NCBI GenBank assembly: GCA_964428885.1 | Contig: CAYRZP010000057.1 | Coordinates: 1 to 14,201 of the forward strand | Direction: 5' to 3' | DNA length: 14,201 bases | DNA from: JAQVQN01 sp964428885 | GTDB taxonomy: Bacteria > Verrucomicrobiota > Kiritimatiellia > RFP12 > UBA1067 | Part shown: positions 7,498-14,201 of the stretch, piece after piece | Position numbering within the stretch: position 1 is the first letter of the stretch | Layout: each line of letters begins with the position of its first letter | Notes under the pieces: generated by a model | What the model was told of the DNA's origin: nothing | The model's database searches: none | What the model saw: only the letters and a program-made list of their open reading frames with translations | Made by a program: the position numbers and the translations under genes

Positions 7498-8265
7498 ATG
7501 TATTACGACACCCATGTTCATTTTTCCGGTTCGGTGGCAGAGACCGCGGCGATGATGGAACGCGCCGGGGCGGCCGGGGTTGGGCGCATGGTGGCGGTTG
7601 GCGCCAGCGCGGAACTTAACGCCGGTGCCGTGGCGGCGGCGGCGGCGTATCCCGGACGGGTGCGGTTGGCCCTAGGCTTTGACCGTGACCATGCCGCGGC
7701 CGCGTCACCGGACGTCTGGACGGAGACCTTGAGGCGGCTGGCCTCGGCGTGCGAACTGGCGGCGGTGGGTGAGACTGGCCTGGATTTCCACTATCGCCCG
7801 GAGAGCGCGGCGGCGCAGTGCGATCTCTTCGCGGCGCAGTTGCGTTTGGCGGACGAATGGCGTCTGCCGGTGATTATCCACACGCGCGAGGCCGAGGCCG
7901 CGACCCTGCGGGTGCTTGACGAGACCCCCTGGCGCGGGAAAGGGCTGCGGGGCGTGGTGCACTGTTTCACCGGCGACCGGAGCTTCGCGTCAGAACTGCT
8001 CGACCGCGCGCTGGCAATAAGTTTCAGCGGCATCGTCACCTTCGGCAAAGCCGCCGCGCTGCGCGAGAGTGCGGCGCATGTGCCGGAGGATCGTCTGCTG
8101 ATCGAGACCGACACGCCTTTCCTGGCGCCTGTGCCGGTGCGGGGGCAGCGCAACGAGCCAGCTTTTGTGACGCATGTGGCGGCCTGTCTGGCGGCTGTGC
8201 GCGGCATCACGGTCGAGCGTGTCGCCGCAGTCACACGCGAAAACGCCGCGCGTCTGTTCGGCTAA
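7498..8265 (+). CDS. tatD: TatD family metal-dependent hydrolase / DNase
   Basis: The protein has 255 residues from the ATG at 7498. An in-frame TTG at 7456 would add 14 residues, but homologues begin at the M-x-x-D-T-H-x-H segment, so 7498 is preferred. This is a TIM-barrel amidohydrolase-type enzyme. Family members are metal-dependent nucleases acting on DNA 3' ends or D-aminoacyl-tRNA-type substrates. Metal ligands seen are H6 and H8 (THVHF), E92 (GETGLDFHY), H128 (IIHTREA), H155 (VHCFTGD) and D205 (ETDTPFLAP). RGQRNEP (215-221) and the C-terminal ENAARLFG are also standard. The usual GxHPH segment is replaced by GFDRDH (60-65). It stands alone on the + strand, divergent from the peptidase (with the transposase relic between) and convergent with hisS, their stop codons 10 bases apart with no visible terminator. 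Ribosome-binding site is weak. Confidence 0.93.
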   Translation: MYYDTHVHFSGSVAETAAMMERAGAAGVGRMVAVGASAELNAGAVAAAAAYPGRVRLALGFDRDHAAAASPDVWTETLRRLASACELAAVGETGLDFHYRPESAAAQCDLFAAQLRLADEWRLPVIIHTREAEAATLRVLDETPWRGKGLRGVVHCFTGDRSFASELLDRALAISFSGIVTFGKAAALRESAAHVPEDRLLIETDTPFLAPVPVRGQRNEPAFVTHVAACLAAVRGITVERVAAVTRENAARLFG

Positions 8266-8275
8266 GAGTCTGCGG

Positions 8276-9553
8276 CTACGGCGCGTCAGGCAGGGCCATC
8301 GCTGTCTCCAAGCGGGTCTCCAGGTTTTTGCGCCGCACGCTGCGGTTAGCGACATCATCAGGCCCGATGAAAACCGCGTCAGCGGATGTTCCGGCGCTGG
8401 CGCGGGCGAAGAACTGTTTGGGCTTGAGGGGGACCAGCATCAGGTCGACCTTCTCACCACCGTTGCGCAGTCGGTTCGCCAGCAGCGTGGCCGCTTCGCG
8501 CTGTTCCGCAAACATATATCCCACCGACACGCCGCTGCGGGCAGCCGCCGCGGTCTCGCCGAGCGTCTCCCGGAGAATCTCCGTGATTACGACATCGCCG
8601 AATCCCAGCCCGACCGCGGGCGTGGGATCGCCGCCGACAGTGGTAAGCAGATTGTCATAGCGCCCGCCGCCGAAAATGGCGCGGAAACGGCGCTCGGTGT
8701 CGAAAGCCTCGAAAACGATGTCGGTGTAGTATGCCAGACCGCGGATCACGGACATGTCGAAGACGATCCGGTCGCCGATGCCGTAGAGATTGACAAGGGC
8801 GAAGAGGTCACGCAGCCGCCTTGCGGCCGGCGAATCCGCGCCGGCCAGCGCCTCGGCTTGGTCCAGCGTCTGAACTTCAAGCAGGTCGAAGGTGCGGCGG
8901 ATTGTGTCGCTGTCAAGCCCTTCGGTCTTCAGTAGTTCCCCGATCTCCTGGTCGCTGATTTTTCCGCGCTTGTCCAGCGCCAGAAAAACGGCGGGATGGT
9001 GTTCAGGCTGTATGCCGGTTTTGCCAAGCAGCTCTGCCAGCAGGGCGCGGTTGTTGACGTGGATCATGTAAGAGCTGTCCGGCAGACCCATCGTGCGCAG
9101 GGCGGCGGCGGCGGCGGCGAGAATCTCGGCCTCGGCCGCGACATCCTGCTCTCCGACGATATCCATGTTCCACTGGTAGTGTTCGCGTTTGCGTCCGCGG
9201 GTCATGCGCTCATACCGAAAACACTGCGCCACGGTGAACCACTTCACCGGGAAGGGGAGCGAGCCGCGCCGCGCGGCGATCATGCGCGCCAGTGTGGGGG
9301 TCATCTCGGGGCGCAGGGCCAGACGGCGCCCGCTCTTGTCATCGAAATGATAAATCTGTTCCGAGACCTCCTCGCCGCTCTTGCGCTGCAGCAGTTCCAG
9401 GCTCTCCACGACGCAGGCGTCGTAAGGCTGGAAACCGTAAGCGGCGGCGGCGGCGCGCCATGCGTCAAAGACGCGGTTACGCCACAGCATGTCCTCGGGA
9501 TAAAAGTCGCGCATTCCCCGAACGGGCGCGAAAGAGATGTCGGCAGCGCTCAT
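8276..9553 (-). CDS. hisS: Histidyl-tRNA synthetase
   Basis: This class II aminoacyl-tRNA synthetase charges tRNA-His with histidine. It has 425 residues, a typical length. Motif 1 begins after GMRDFYPEDM (13-22). The ATP-binding TPTLARM segment is at 85-91. Motif 2 is FRYERMTRGRKREHYQW (112-128). The histidine-specific loop is RGLAYYTDIVFEAF (271-284) and motif 3 is GLGFGD (315-320). The C-terminal anticodon-binding domain (about 340-425) is present. RGLAYY instead of the common bacterial RGLDYY, and the MTRGRKREHYQWNMDI string, match what I recall of plant organellar HisRS and a minority bacterial type. The ATG overlaps the TGA of the upstream IHF-like gene (ATGA), and GGAG lies five bases before it. 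It is the last gene of the proS-IHF-hisS operon. Confidence 0.95.
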   Translation of the reverse strand: MSAADISFAPVRGMRDFYPEDMLWRNRVFDAWRAAAAAYGFQPYDACVVESLELLQRKSGEEVSEQIYHFDDKSGRRLALRPEMTPTLARMIAARRGSLPFPVKWFTVAQCFRYERMTRGRKREHYQWNMDIVGEQDVAAEAEILAAAAAALRTMGLPDSSYMIHVNNRALLAELLGKTGIQPEHHPAVFLALDKRGKISDQEIGELLKTEGLDSDTIRRTFDLLEVQTLDQAEALAGADSPAARRLRDLFALVNLYGIGDRIVFDMSVIRGLAYYTDIVFEAFDTERRFRAIFGGGRYDNLLTTVGGDPTPAVGLGFGDVVITEILRETLGETAAAARSGVSVGYMFAEQREAATLLANRLRNGGEKVDLMLVPLKPKQFFARASAGTSADAVFIGPDDVANRSVRRKNLETRLETAMALPDAP

Positions 9554-9876
9554 GCTTTCTCCGCGAGCATTTGCCGCATGCGTTTACCTGGCTTGAATTT
9601 GACGACCGTGCGCACGGGAATGACCACCACCTTTTCAGGCTTGTTGGGATTCCTGCCGATACGCGATTTGCGTCGCATCAGCTCAAATACGCCGAACTCC
9701 CGGAACTCGACATGCCTGCCTTCATTCAGCGCGTCGACGATGCCGTCCAGCGTCATCTGCACGACATTAAACACGTCCAGTTGGGTTATGCCAGTTTCCT
9801 TTGATATCCGTGTCACCAACTCACGCTTGGTCAAAGCGTCGGTCTTCTGCGGCTGCTCCAGAGCTTGCTGTCTCAT
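9550..9876 (-). CDS. HU/IHF-family DNA-binding protein
   Basis: This 108-residue member of the bacterial histone-like family forms dimers that bend DNA by inserting a proline from each arm. After a polar N-terminal extension (1-14), LTKRELVTRIS (15-25) begins the helical body. EFREFGVFELMRRK (57-70) is the beta saddle. RIGRNPNKP (72-80) holds the intercalating-proline arm motif, and VVKFKPGKRM (91-100) is the conserved C-terminal strand. The residues around R-N-P and the lack of the HU-type short form make it closer to IHF than to HU, but a subunit name is not assignable. AGGAG lies six bases before the ATG, fixing the start. It sits 16 bases after the proS stop and overlaps the hisS start by four bases, so its level is tied to two tRNA synthetases. 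Confidence 0.92.
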   Translation of the reverse strand: MRQQALEQPQKTDALTKRELVTRISKETGITQLDVFNVVQMTLDGIVDALNEGRHVEFREFGVFELMRRKSRIGRNPNKPEKVVVIPVRTVVKFKPGKRMRQMLAEKA

Positions 9877-9892
9877 AAAACGCTCCTGTCAA

Positions 9893-11644
9893 TTACTCTA
9901 ACGCACACGCCGTTTCACGGCGCATCAATGCAGCGGACAATTCATCCGCCAGCCTGACAATCGCATCGGCGGCTTTTTCAAGCGGCACGATGTCATTGGT
10001 GTCCGATCCGCGGAGTTTGACTTCAACTCCGCCCTTGGCGAGTCCTTTGGCGCCGGCCACCACGCGGATGGGGCAGCCGATGAGGTCGGCGTCTTTAAAT
10101 TTCACGCCGGGCCGCTCTTCGCGGTCGTCCACGAAAACATCAAGACCTTTGTCCTGCAGCTCTTTCTCCAATCGTCCGGCCACCGCGCAGACGGCGGGGT
10201 CTTTGGGATCCAGCAGCAGCAGGTTGACGGCGAACGGCGCCACGGAAATGGGCCAGACGATGCCGTTGGCGTCATGGCGCTGTTCGATCACGGCCTGCAG
10301 TGTGCGGGTGACTCCGATCCCGTAACAGCCCATTACCATCAGCTCGCTCTGTCCCTTTTCGTTCAGGTATCTGGCTTCGAAAGACTCGGAGTATTTTGTG
10401 CCAAGCTTGAAAACGTGGCCGACCTCGATGCCGCGCCGCATCTGCATGGGCTTGCCGCAGCGCGGGCATATGTCGCCGGCGCCGGCGATCACCAGATCGC
10501 CGAACTCTGTGACGGCGGCATCGCGCGCGAGGTCAACATGCAACAAGTGGGTGTCCGGCAGGTTGGCGCCCGCGATGCGGTCGGCGGCGCCGCGCAGCGC
10601 GTTGTCGGCGTAGACCGGGATGGCGAGGCCCGCCGGGCCCGCGAAGCCAGTCGGCGCGCCGGTGACTTTAAGAACGGTCGCGTCATCCGCCATTTCCACC
10701 TTTTTCGCGTTGAGCATACGTTTGAGCTTGTGCTCGTTGAGGTCGCGGTCGCCGGGCACCAGCGCGGCCACGGGCTTACCGTCCGCGAGACAGATCAGCG
10801 TCTTGATGAGTCTGGCGGCATCGCAGTTGAAAAACGCGGTCAGGTCGTTGATGGTGCGCACAGCCGGTGTGCTGACAGGTTCGGCGGACGGGCAGGCCCG
10901 CGCGGGCGGAGGAGCGTCGTCGGGGCAGGCGCGTTCGGCGCGTTCCTGGTTGGCGGCGTAACCGCAGTCCGGGCAGTCGACGATCCCGTCTTCGCCGGAC
11001 TCCGCCAGCACCATGAACTCGTGCGACCACTTGCCGCCGATGTCGCCGGTGTCAGCCTCGACGGGCCGGGTGTCGAGCCCGCAGCGCCTGAAGATACGCA
11101 CGTAAGCGTCATACATGGCCTTATAAGATGCATCGGCCGTGTCGAGCGAAGTGTCGAAGCTGTAAGCGTCCTTCATGATGAACTCTTTGGCGCGCATCAG
11201 CCCGAAGCGGGGACGGATCTCGTCACGGAATTTGGTCTGGATCTGGTACAGTGTGCATGGGAGCTGGCGGTAGGAGCTGACCTCGTCGGCGACGAGCTGG
11301 GTGACCACCTCCTCGTGCGTGGGGCCGAGCGCCATCTGGCGTTCCGCGCGGTCCTTGAGGCGGAACATGCCCGGGCCCATGGCCGCGAGGCGGCCGGAGC
11401 GTTCCCAAAGTTCAGCGGGCTGCAGCGCGGGCATGAGGATTTCCTGTGCGCCGGCCTGGTTCATCTCCTCGCGTATGATCTGCGAGACCTTGTGCAGCGC
11501 GCGCAAGCCCAACGGCATAAAAGTGTAGAGACCGCCGGACAGTTTCCGGGCCAGTCCGGCGCGGAGCATGAGTTTGTGACTGACGATTTCGGCGTCTTGA
11601 GGATCATCCCGCAGGGTTGCGATCAGCGTTCGTGACCAACGCAT
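9893..11644 (-). CDS. proS: Prolyl-tRNA synthetase (bacterial type with editing domain)
   Basis: The protein attaches proline to tRNA-Pro and clears mischarged alanine. It has 583 residues from the ATG at 11644. A start at 11695 would add 17 residues, but homologues begin at M-R-x-S-x-x-L-I-x-T-L, a GGAAGGAAG site sits nine bases before 11644, and the likely transcription start falls at about 11692, inside the longer start codon. Seen in order: motif 1 region (40-75), GPTHEE (107-112), motif 2 FRDEIRPRFGLMRAKEF (139-155), an INS/YbaK-type editing insertion (about 225-405) bracketed by two CPxCG knuckles (C224, C227 and C393, C396), motif 3 GCYGIGVTR (439-447) and a C-terminal anticodon-binding domain (about 470-583) with DDREERPGVKFKDAD. 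It is first in the proS-IHF-hisS operon. Residues 240-262 are a low-complexity Pro/Ala-rich stretch inside the insertion. Confidence 0.95.
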   Translation of the reverse strand: MRWSRTLIATLRDDPQDAEIVSHKLMLRAGLARKLSGGLYTFMPLGLRALHKVSQIIREEMNQAGAQEILMPALQPAELWERSGRLAAMGPGMFRLKDRAERQMALGPTHEEVVTQLVADEVSSYRQLPCTLYQIQTKFRDEIRPRFGLMRAKEFIMKDAYSFDTSLDTADASYKAMYDAYVRIFRRCGLDTRPVEADTGDIGGKWSHEFMVLAESGEDGIVDCPDCGYAANQERAERACPDDAPPPARACPSAEPVSTPAVRTINDLTAFFNCDAARLIKTLICLADGKPVAALVPGDRDLNEHKLKRMLNAKKVEMADDATVLKVTGAPTGFAGPAGLAIPVYADNALRGAADRIAGANLPDTHLLHVDLARDAAVTEFGDLVIAGAGDICPRCGKPMQMRRGIEVGHVFKLGTKYSESFEARYLNEKGQSELMVMGCYGIGVTRTLQAVIEQRHDANGIVWPISVAPFAVNLLLLDPKDPAVCAVAGRLEKELQDKGLDVFVDDREERPGVKFKDADLIGCPIRVVAGAKGLAKGGVEVKLRGSDTNDIVPLEKAADAIVRLADELSAALMRRETACALE

Positions 11645-11698
11645 ATAATTGAGCTTCCTTCCTAAACTTCTAAGTCGTAAATAATTGTGCGTCATTTA

Positions 11699-11728
11699 AC
11701 TATATTTCGTCTGTTTTCGCAAGCGCAA
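11699..11728 (-). promoter_or_regulatory. Putative sigma-70-type promoter of proS operon
   Basis: On the minus strand TTGCGC (11728-11723) and TATAGT (11704-11699) are separated by 18 bases. The -10 matches five of six consensus positions, the -35 three of six. Transcription would start near 11692, about 47 bases before the proS ATG chosen here, leaving room for the GGAAGGAAG ribosome-binding site. This is pattern matching only. Confidence 0.4.
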
Positions 11729-11738
11729 AAAACGCTGT

Positions 11739-11840
11739 TACACCCGTCTGACCGTCAACTCGTTCTTCATGGATGCGACCGAAGTGAACAAGGCCAAGTG
11801 GGACGAGGTTTACACATGGGCCTTTGCCGGCTATCGTTTG
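11739..11840 (+). pseudogene. Relic of a formylglycine-generating / sulfatase-modifying enzyme (SUMF1) domain
   Basis: Reading + from 11739 gives Y-T-R followed by LTVNSFFMDATEVNKAKWDE (11748-11807) and VYTWAFAGY. This is the early conserved segment of FGE-sulfatase domain proteins, whose usual form is 'V..FYMD.YEVTKAKWDEVY.WA...GY.F'. Homology stops at about 11840; the frame then runs through unrelated codons to a TAG at 11865-11867. There is no plausible start codon upstream in frame (TAA at 11697-11699). The rest of the domain, including the catalytic cysteine region, is absent from the gap. It is therefore a fragment of roughly 34 residues, left by deletion or recombination. It lies between the divergent proS and secDF genes, and the proS -35 site is beside it. 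Identification rests on recalled family sequence and is fairly specific. Confidence 0.72.
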
Positions 11841-11867
11841 CGCAAATTACGTTTTTTAATTTCGTAG

Positions 11868-11950
11868 GTGAAACTGACGATGGGAATGTGCTATTATTAT
11901 CTTTCTTTTGAGTTTTTGAGGGTAAAGAATAAGTTGGAGCGGTTCTAAAA
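11868..11950 (+). promoter_or_regulatory. AT-rich leader of secDF with ribosome-binding site
   Basis: This segment is clearly richer in A and T than the flanking genes. It contains TATTAT (11892-11897, repeated in overlap at 11895-11900) that could serve as a -10 element, but no convincing -35 at 16-18 bases. GGAG at 11936-11939 lies 11 bases before the secDF ATG. The rest of the 306-base gap between proS (11644) and secDF is the proS promoter and the enzyme relic listed separately. Confidence 0.3.
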
Positions 11951-14201
11951 ATGAGTAGAAATGACCTTTGGAAATGGTTGGTGCTGGTGTTTGTGGCGGT
12001 TTTGTCGGCTTATGTTGTTATGCCGCCGAAGCAGAAGATCCGGTTAGGGTTGGATTTGTCGGGCGGGACAAGTTTCACCGTGGCGATCGACCAGGAAAAA
12101 CTGCGGGCCAGCATTCGCGCGGGCGACACGGAACTGAGCGATGCCGAGGTGCAGAACAGGGTCAGCAAAATCCTGCAGGACGCTGACGCCCGGGCAATCG
12201 AGGTGATCAGGAACCGCATTGACGGTCTGGGCGTGAACGAACCGGTGATCCAGGGGGGCAAGAACCACCGTATCACGGTGCAGTTGCCGGGCATCAGCGC
12301 GGCGCAGCGCGAGGCTGCGGAAAATAGTATCCAGAGCGCGGCTTTCCTCGAGTTCAAGCTGGTGCACAAGCAGAACGACCAGCTCGTCGAGAAGCTGCAG
12401 ACGTCCGGTCGGGTTCCGGAAGGCTATGTGACGGCGGAAGACGGCCGCACTTTCAAGCGCGCGGAGAACTACAACCAGCTTGTCAAGGATCCGGATTACG
12501 CACGCCGCCTTTCTTTGTTCGAGGTGCCGGATCCGCGTTACGCCTTCATGCTTGAGAGGGTGCAGGATGCCAACGCCACGGTCTCATACCGGCCGGTGTA
12601 CGTGTTGCGCAAGGCCGAGATGACCGGCGAGGCGCTCACCAGCGCGTCGGTGGAGATAGAATCCATGACCGGGCGTGTGTATGTGTCGCTGGTTTTCAAC
12701 GCCAAAGGCGCCGCTGACTTCGCGCGGCTGACCAAGGCGTACGCGCCGCGCGGTACACGCAACAAGGACAGCGAAGTCGGCCGCCAGCTCGCGATCGTGC
12801 TTGACGACACGCTTTATTCGGCGCCGGTGCTCCGCACGGAGATCCCCAACGGCCGGGCTGTGATCGAGGGCAGCTTCTCATGGGCCGAGGCGGCGGTGCT
12901 GCGCAATATCCTGAACGCCGGCTCTTTGCCTGCGCCGATGAAGATTCTGGAGAAACGTTCGGTCGAGTCCACGCTGGGCGCGGACGCGATCCGCAGCGGT
13001 GTTGTGGCCGCAGTTTTCGCGACGGTGCTGGTCGCGCTCTTCATGCTGATCTACTACTTTTATTGTGGATTGATCGCGAATGTGGCATTGCTGCTCGACC
13101 TGCTGCTGCTGCCGGCCGGTCTGATCTTGGCGTCCAATGTGCTCGGCATCTTCGTCAAGGACGCCGCGATCGCCAAGGGCTCTTTCGACCTGCCGGTGCT
13201 GACCATGCCCGGTATCGCGGGCATTGTCTTGACGCTCGGCATGGCGGTTGACGCCAATGTGCTGATCTTCGAGCGTATACGCGAAGAATTCAAGCTTGGC
13301 AAGTCGGCGCGGACGGCGGTCGCCGCCGGTTATGACCGCGCGTTTCTGGCAATCTTCGACTCCAACATCACCACGCTGCTGACGGCTATCATACTTTTCA
13401 TCTTCGGCGTCGGGCCGATCCGCGGATTCGCCATCACGCTGACCGCGGGGATTATCATCAGCATGTTCACCGCGCTGGTCGTGACCCGTCTGGTCTTCAA
13501 CGCCACGGTTCCCGAAGACCGCGTCAAGCCCTACCGGATGTTGCACCTGATGCAGAACACGAACATTGACTTTTTGCGTTGGGGCAAACTGGCGGGGTTC
13601 GGATCTTTGGCCGTGATCGTGATCACTCTGGCGATCTTTTTCGGGCGCGGCTTTAAGAACCCGGCCAGCGTCATGGCTGTGGATTTCACGGGGGGCGCCT
13701 CCATGACCTACGATTATGCACAGAAGGCTGATATCGGCAAGGTGCGCCAAACGGTCGCTGATGCGGTCAAGAACGATGCCACGATCCAGTATCAATCCAC
13801 GCTTGACGGCAGCGGCAACCTGTTGCTCGTTAAGACCAGCGTCACCAAAATCGGCGGCGAGAACGTCGCATCGGTGATTCAACGTGCGCTGACGGCGGCG
13901 TTGCCAGAAAGCAAATTCACGCTGGCGGGCGAGGAGGATGTCGGGTCAGAAGTGGGGCAGGATCTCAAACGCGCCTCTGGCTATGCGATACTCTTCTCGC
14001 TGATCGGGGTTCTGGTCTATGTGGCGGTGCGCTTCGAGTTCGGTTTCGCGCTGGGCGGCGTGGTGGCGTTGGCGCATGACGCTTTTATCACGCTCGGTCT
14101 GTACAGCCTGTGCGGTCGTCAGGTCAGCCTGACGATCGTGGCGGCTCTGCTGACGATCGTCGGTTATTCGATCAACGACACGATCGTGATCTTCGACCGC
14201 A
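11951..14201 (+). CDS. secDF: Protein translocase subunit SecDF (fused SecD-SecF), partial at window end
   Basis: SecDF is an inner-membrane accessory of the SecYEG channel that uses the proton gradient to complete export of preproteins. The frame is open for 750 codons and leaves the window without a stop. The SecD half (1 to about 530) has TM1 (7-24), RLGLDLSGGT (31-40), the large periplasmic P1 region (about 41-345) with the LNAGSLPAP segment (321-329), then five more membrane segments carrying MPGIAGIVLTLGMAVDANVL (419-438) and FERIREE (440-446). D434 matches the conserved membrane Asp of the family. SNITTLLTAIILFIFGVGPI (471-490) follows. The SecF half begins at about 540 with VDFTGGAS (577-584), a periplasmic domain, VRFEFGFALGGVVALAHD (703-720) and INDTIVIFDR at the edge. 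About 40-60 residues are probably missing. The start is the ATG after GGAG 11936. No yajC precedes it. Confidence 0.95.
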   Translation, partial: MSRNDLWKWLVLVFVAVLSAYVVMPPKQKIRLGLDLSGGTSFTVAIDQEKLRASIRAGDTELSDAEVQNRVSKILQDADARAIEVIRNRIDGLGVNEPVIQGGKNHRITVQLPGISAAQREAAENSIQSAAFLEFKLVHKQNDQLVEKLQTSGRVPEGYVTAEDGRTFKRAENYNQLVKDPDYARRLSLFEVPDPRYAFMLERVQDANATVSYRPVYVLRKAEMTGEALTSASVEIESMTGRVYVSLVFNAKGAADFARLTKAYAPRGTRNKDSEVGRQLAIVLDDTLYSAPVLRTEIPNGRAVIEGSFSWAEAAVLRNILNAGSLPAPMKILEKRSVESTLGADAIRSGVVAAVFATVLVALFMLIYYFYCGLIANVALLLDLLLLPAGLILASNVLGIFVKDAAIAKGSFDLPVLTMPGIAGIVLTLGMAVDANVLIFERIREEFKLGKSARTAVAAGYDRAFLAIFDSNITTLLTAIILFIFGVGPIRGFAITLTAGIIISMFTALVVTRLVFNATVPEDRVKPYRMLHLMQNTNIDFLRWGKLAGFGSLAVIVITLAIFFGRGFKNPASVMAVDFTGGASMTYDYAQKADIGKVRQTVADAVKNDATIQYQSTLDGSGNLLLVKTSVTKIGGENVASVIQRALTAALPESKFTLAGEEDVGSEVGQDLKRASGYAILFSLIGVLVYVAVRFEFGFALGGVVALAHDAFITLGLYSLCGRQVSLTIVAALLTIVGYSINDTIVIFDR

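Noticed and set aside
9067..9122. GGC/GGCG-rich tandem runs in hisS, tatD and the hisS antisense strand
   Set aside because: These encode alanine-rich helices (for example residues 145-151 of HisS) and reflect codon use at high GC, not a separate repeat element.
8174..9901. Two long + strand open frames (253 and 301 codons) opposite hisS and the IHF-like gene
   Set aside because: Both are antisense to well-supported genes and show no domain, ribosome-binding site or operon logic.
10274..11635. 453-codon + strand open frame opposite proS
   Set aside because: It is the antisense shadow of a clearly identified prolyl-tRNA synthetase; the translation has no recognisable domain and the length follows from the high GC content.
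12878..13882. 334-codon minus-strand open frame opposite secDF
   Set aside because: Its charged, Gln/Arg/Asp-rich translation is typical of antisense reading through a membrane protein gene, and secDF motifs are conserved across the whole overlap.

Overview
The window looks like a chromosomal segment of a GC-rich bacterium of the PVC superphylum, most likely Kiritimatiellota or Lentisphaerota. This is inference. It rests on three things: a very long secreted C25 (gingipain-like) peptidase with calcium-binding D-x-D-x-D segments and a 'GRLYTVEFSD...FFRV' C-terminal domain; a relic of the formylglycine-generating-enzyme family that is abundant in those phyla; and a CACGAAG-type dispersed inverted repeat. 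Most of the window is housekeeping. The accessory part is the first half.

Layout: 1-45 is the end of an unidentified + strand gene. 46-311 has no gene but holds a large imperfect inverted repeat (87-170) with an eight-base T run on the minus-strand side, which probably terminates the operon arriving from the right. 312-7164 is a three-gene minus-strand operon, read right to left: a 1653-residue secreted C25 cysteine peptidase, an ApbE flavin transferase lipoprotein joined to it by an ATGA overlap, and a fumarylacetoacetate-hydrolase-family enzyme 20 bases further on. 7165-7497 is a gap filled largely by the frameshifted, internally deleted remains of an IS4-type transposase. 7498-8265 is tatD (+), convergent with hisS. 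8276-11644 is a minus-strand translation operon, proS - IHF/HU-type protein - hisS, with tight spacing and another ATGA overlap. 11645-11950 is a divergent regulatory gap carrying a promoter-like site for proS and a short relic of a formylglycine-generating/sulfatase-modifying enzyme. 11951-14201 is a fused secDF gene running off the window.

How the genes fit together: SecDF drives late steps of Sec export, and both the peptidase and ApbE carry Sec-type N-termini, so they are export clients. ProS and HisS are aminoacyl-tRNA synthetases co-transcribed with a DNA-bending protein. I found no CRISPR array, tRNA, rRNA, phage gene, toxin-antitoxin pair or recognisable defence system. The least ordinary items are the peptidase-ApbE-FAH operon, the lineage-type C-terminal module of the peptidase, the plant-organelle-like HisS, and the two gene relics in the intergenic gaps.
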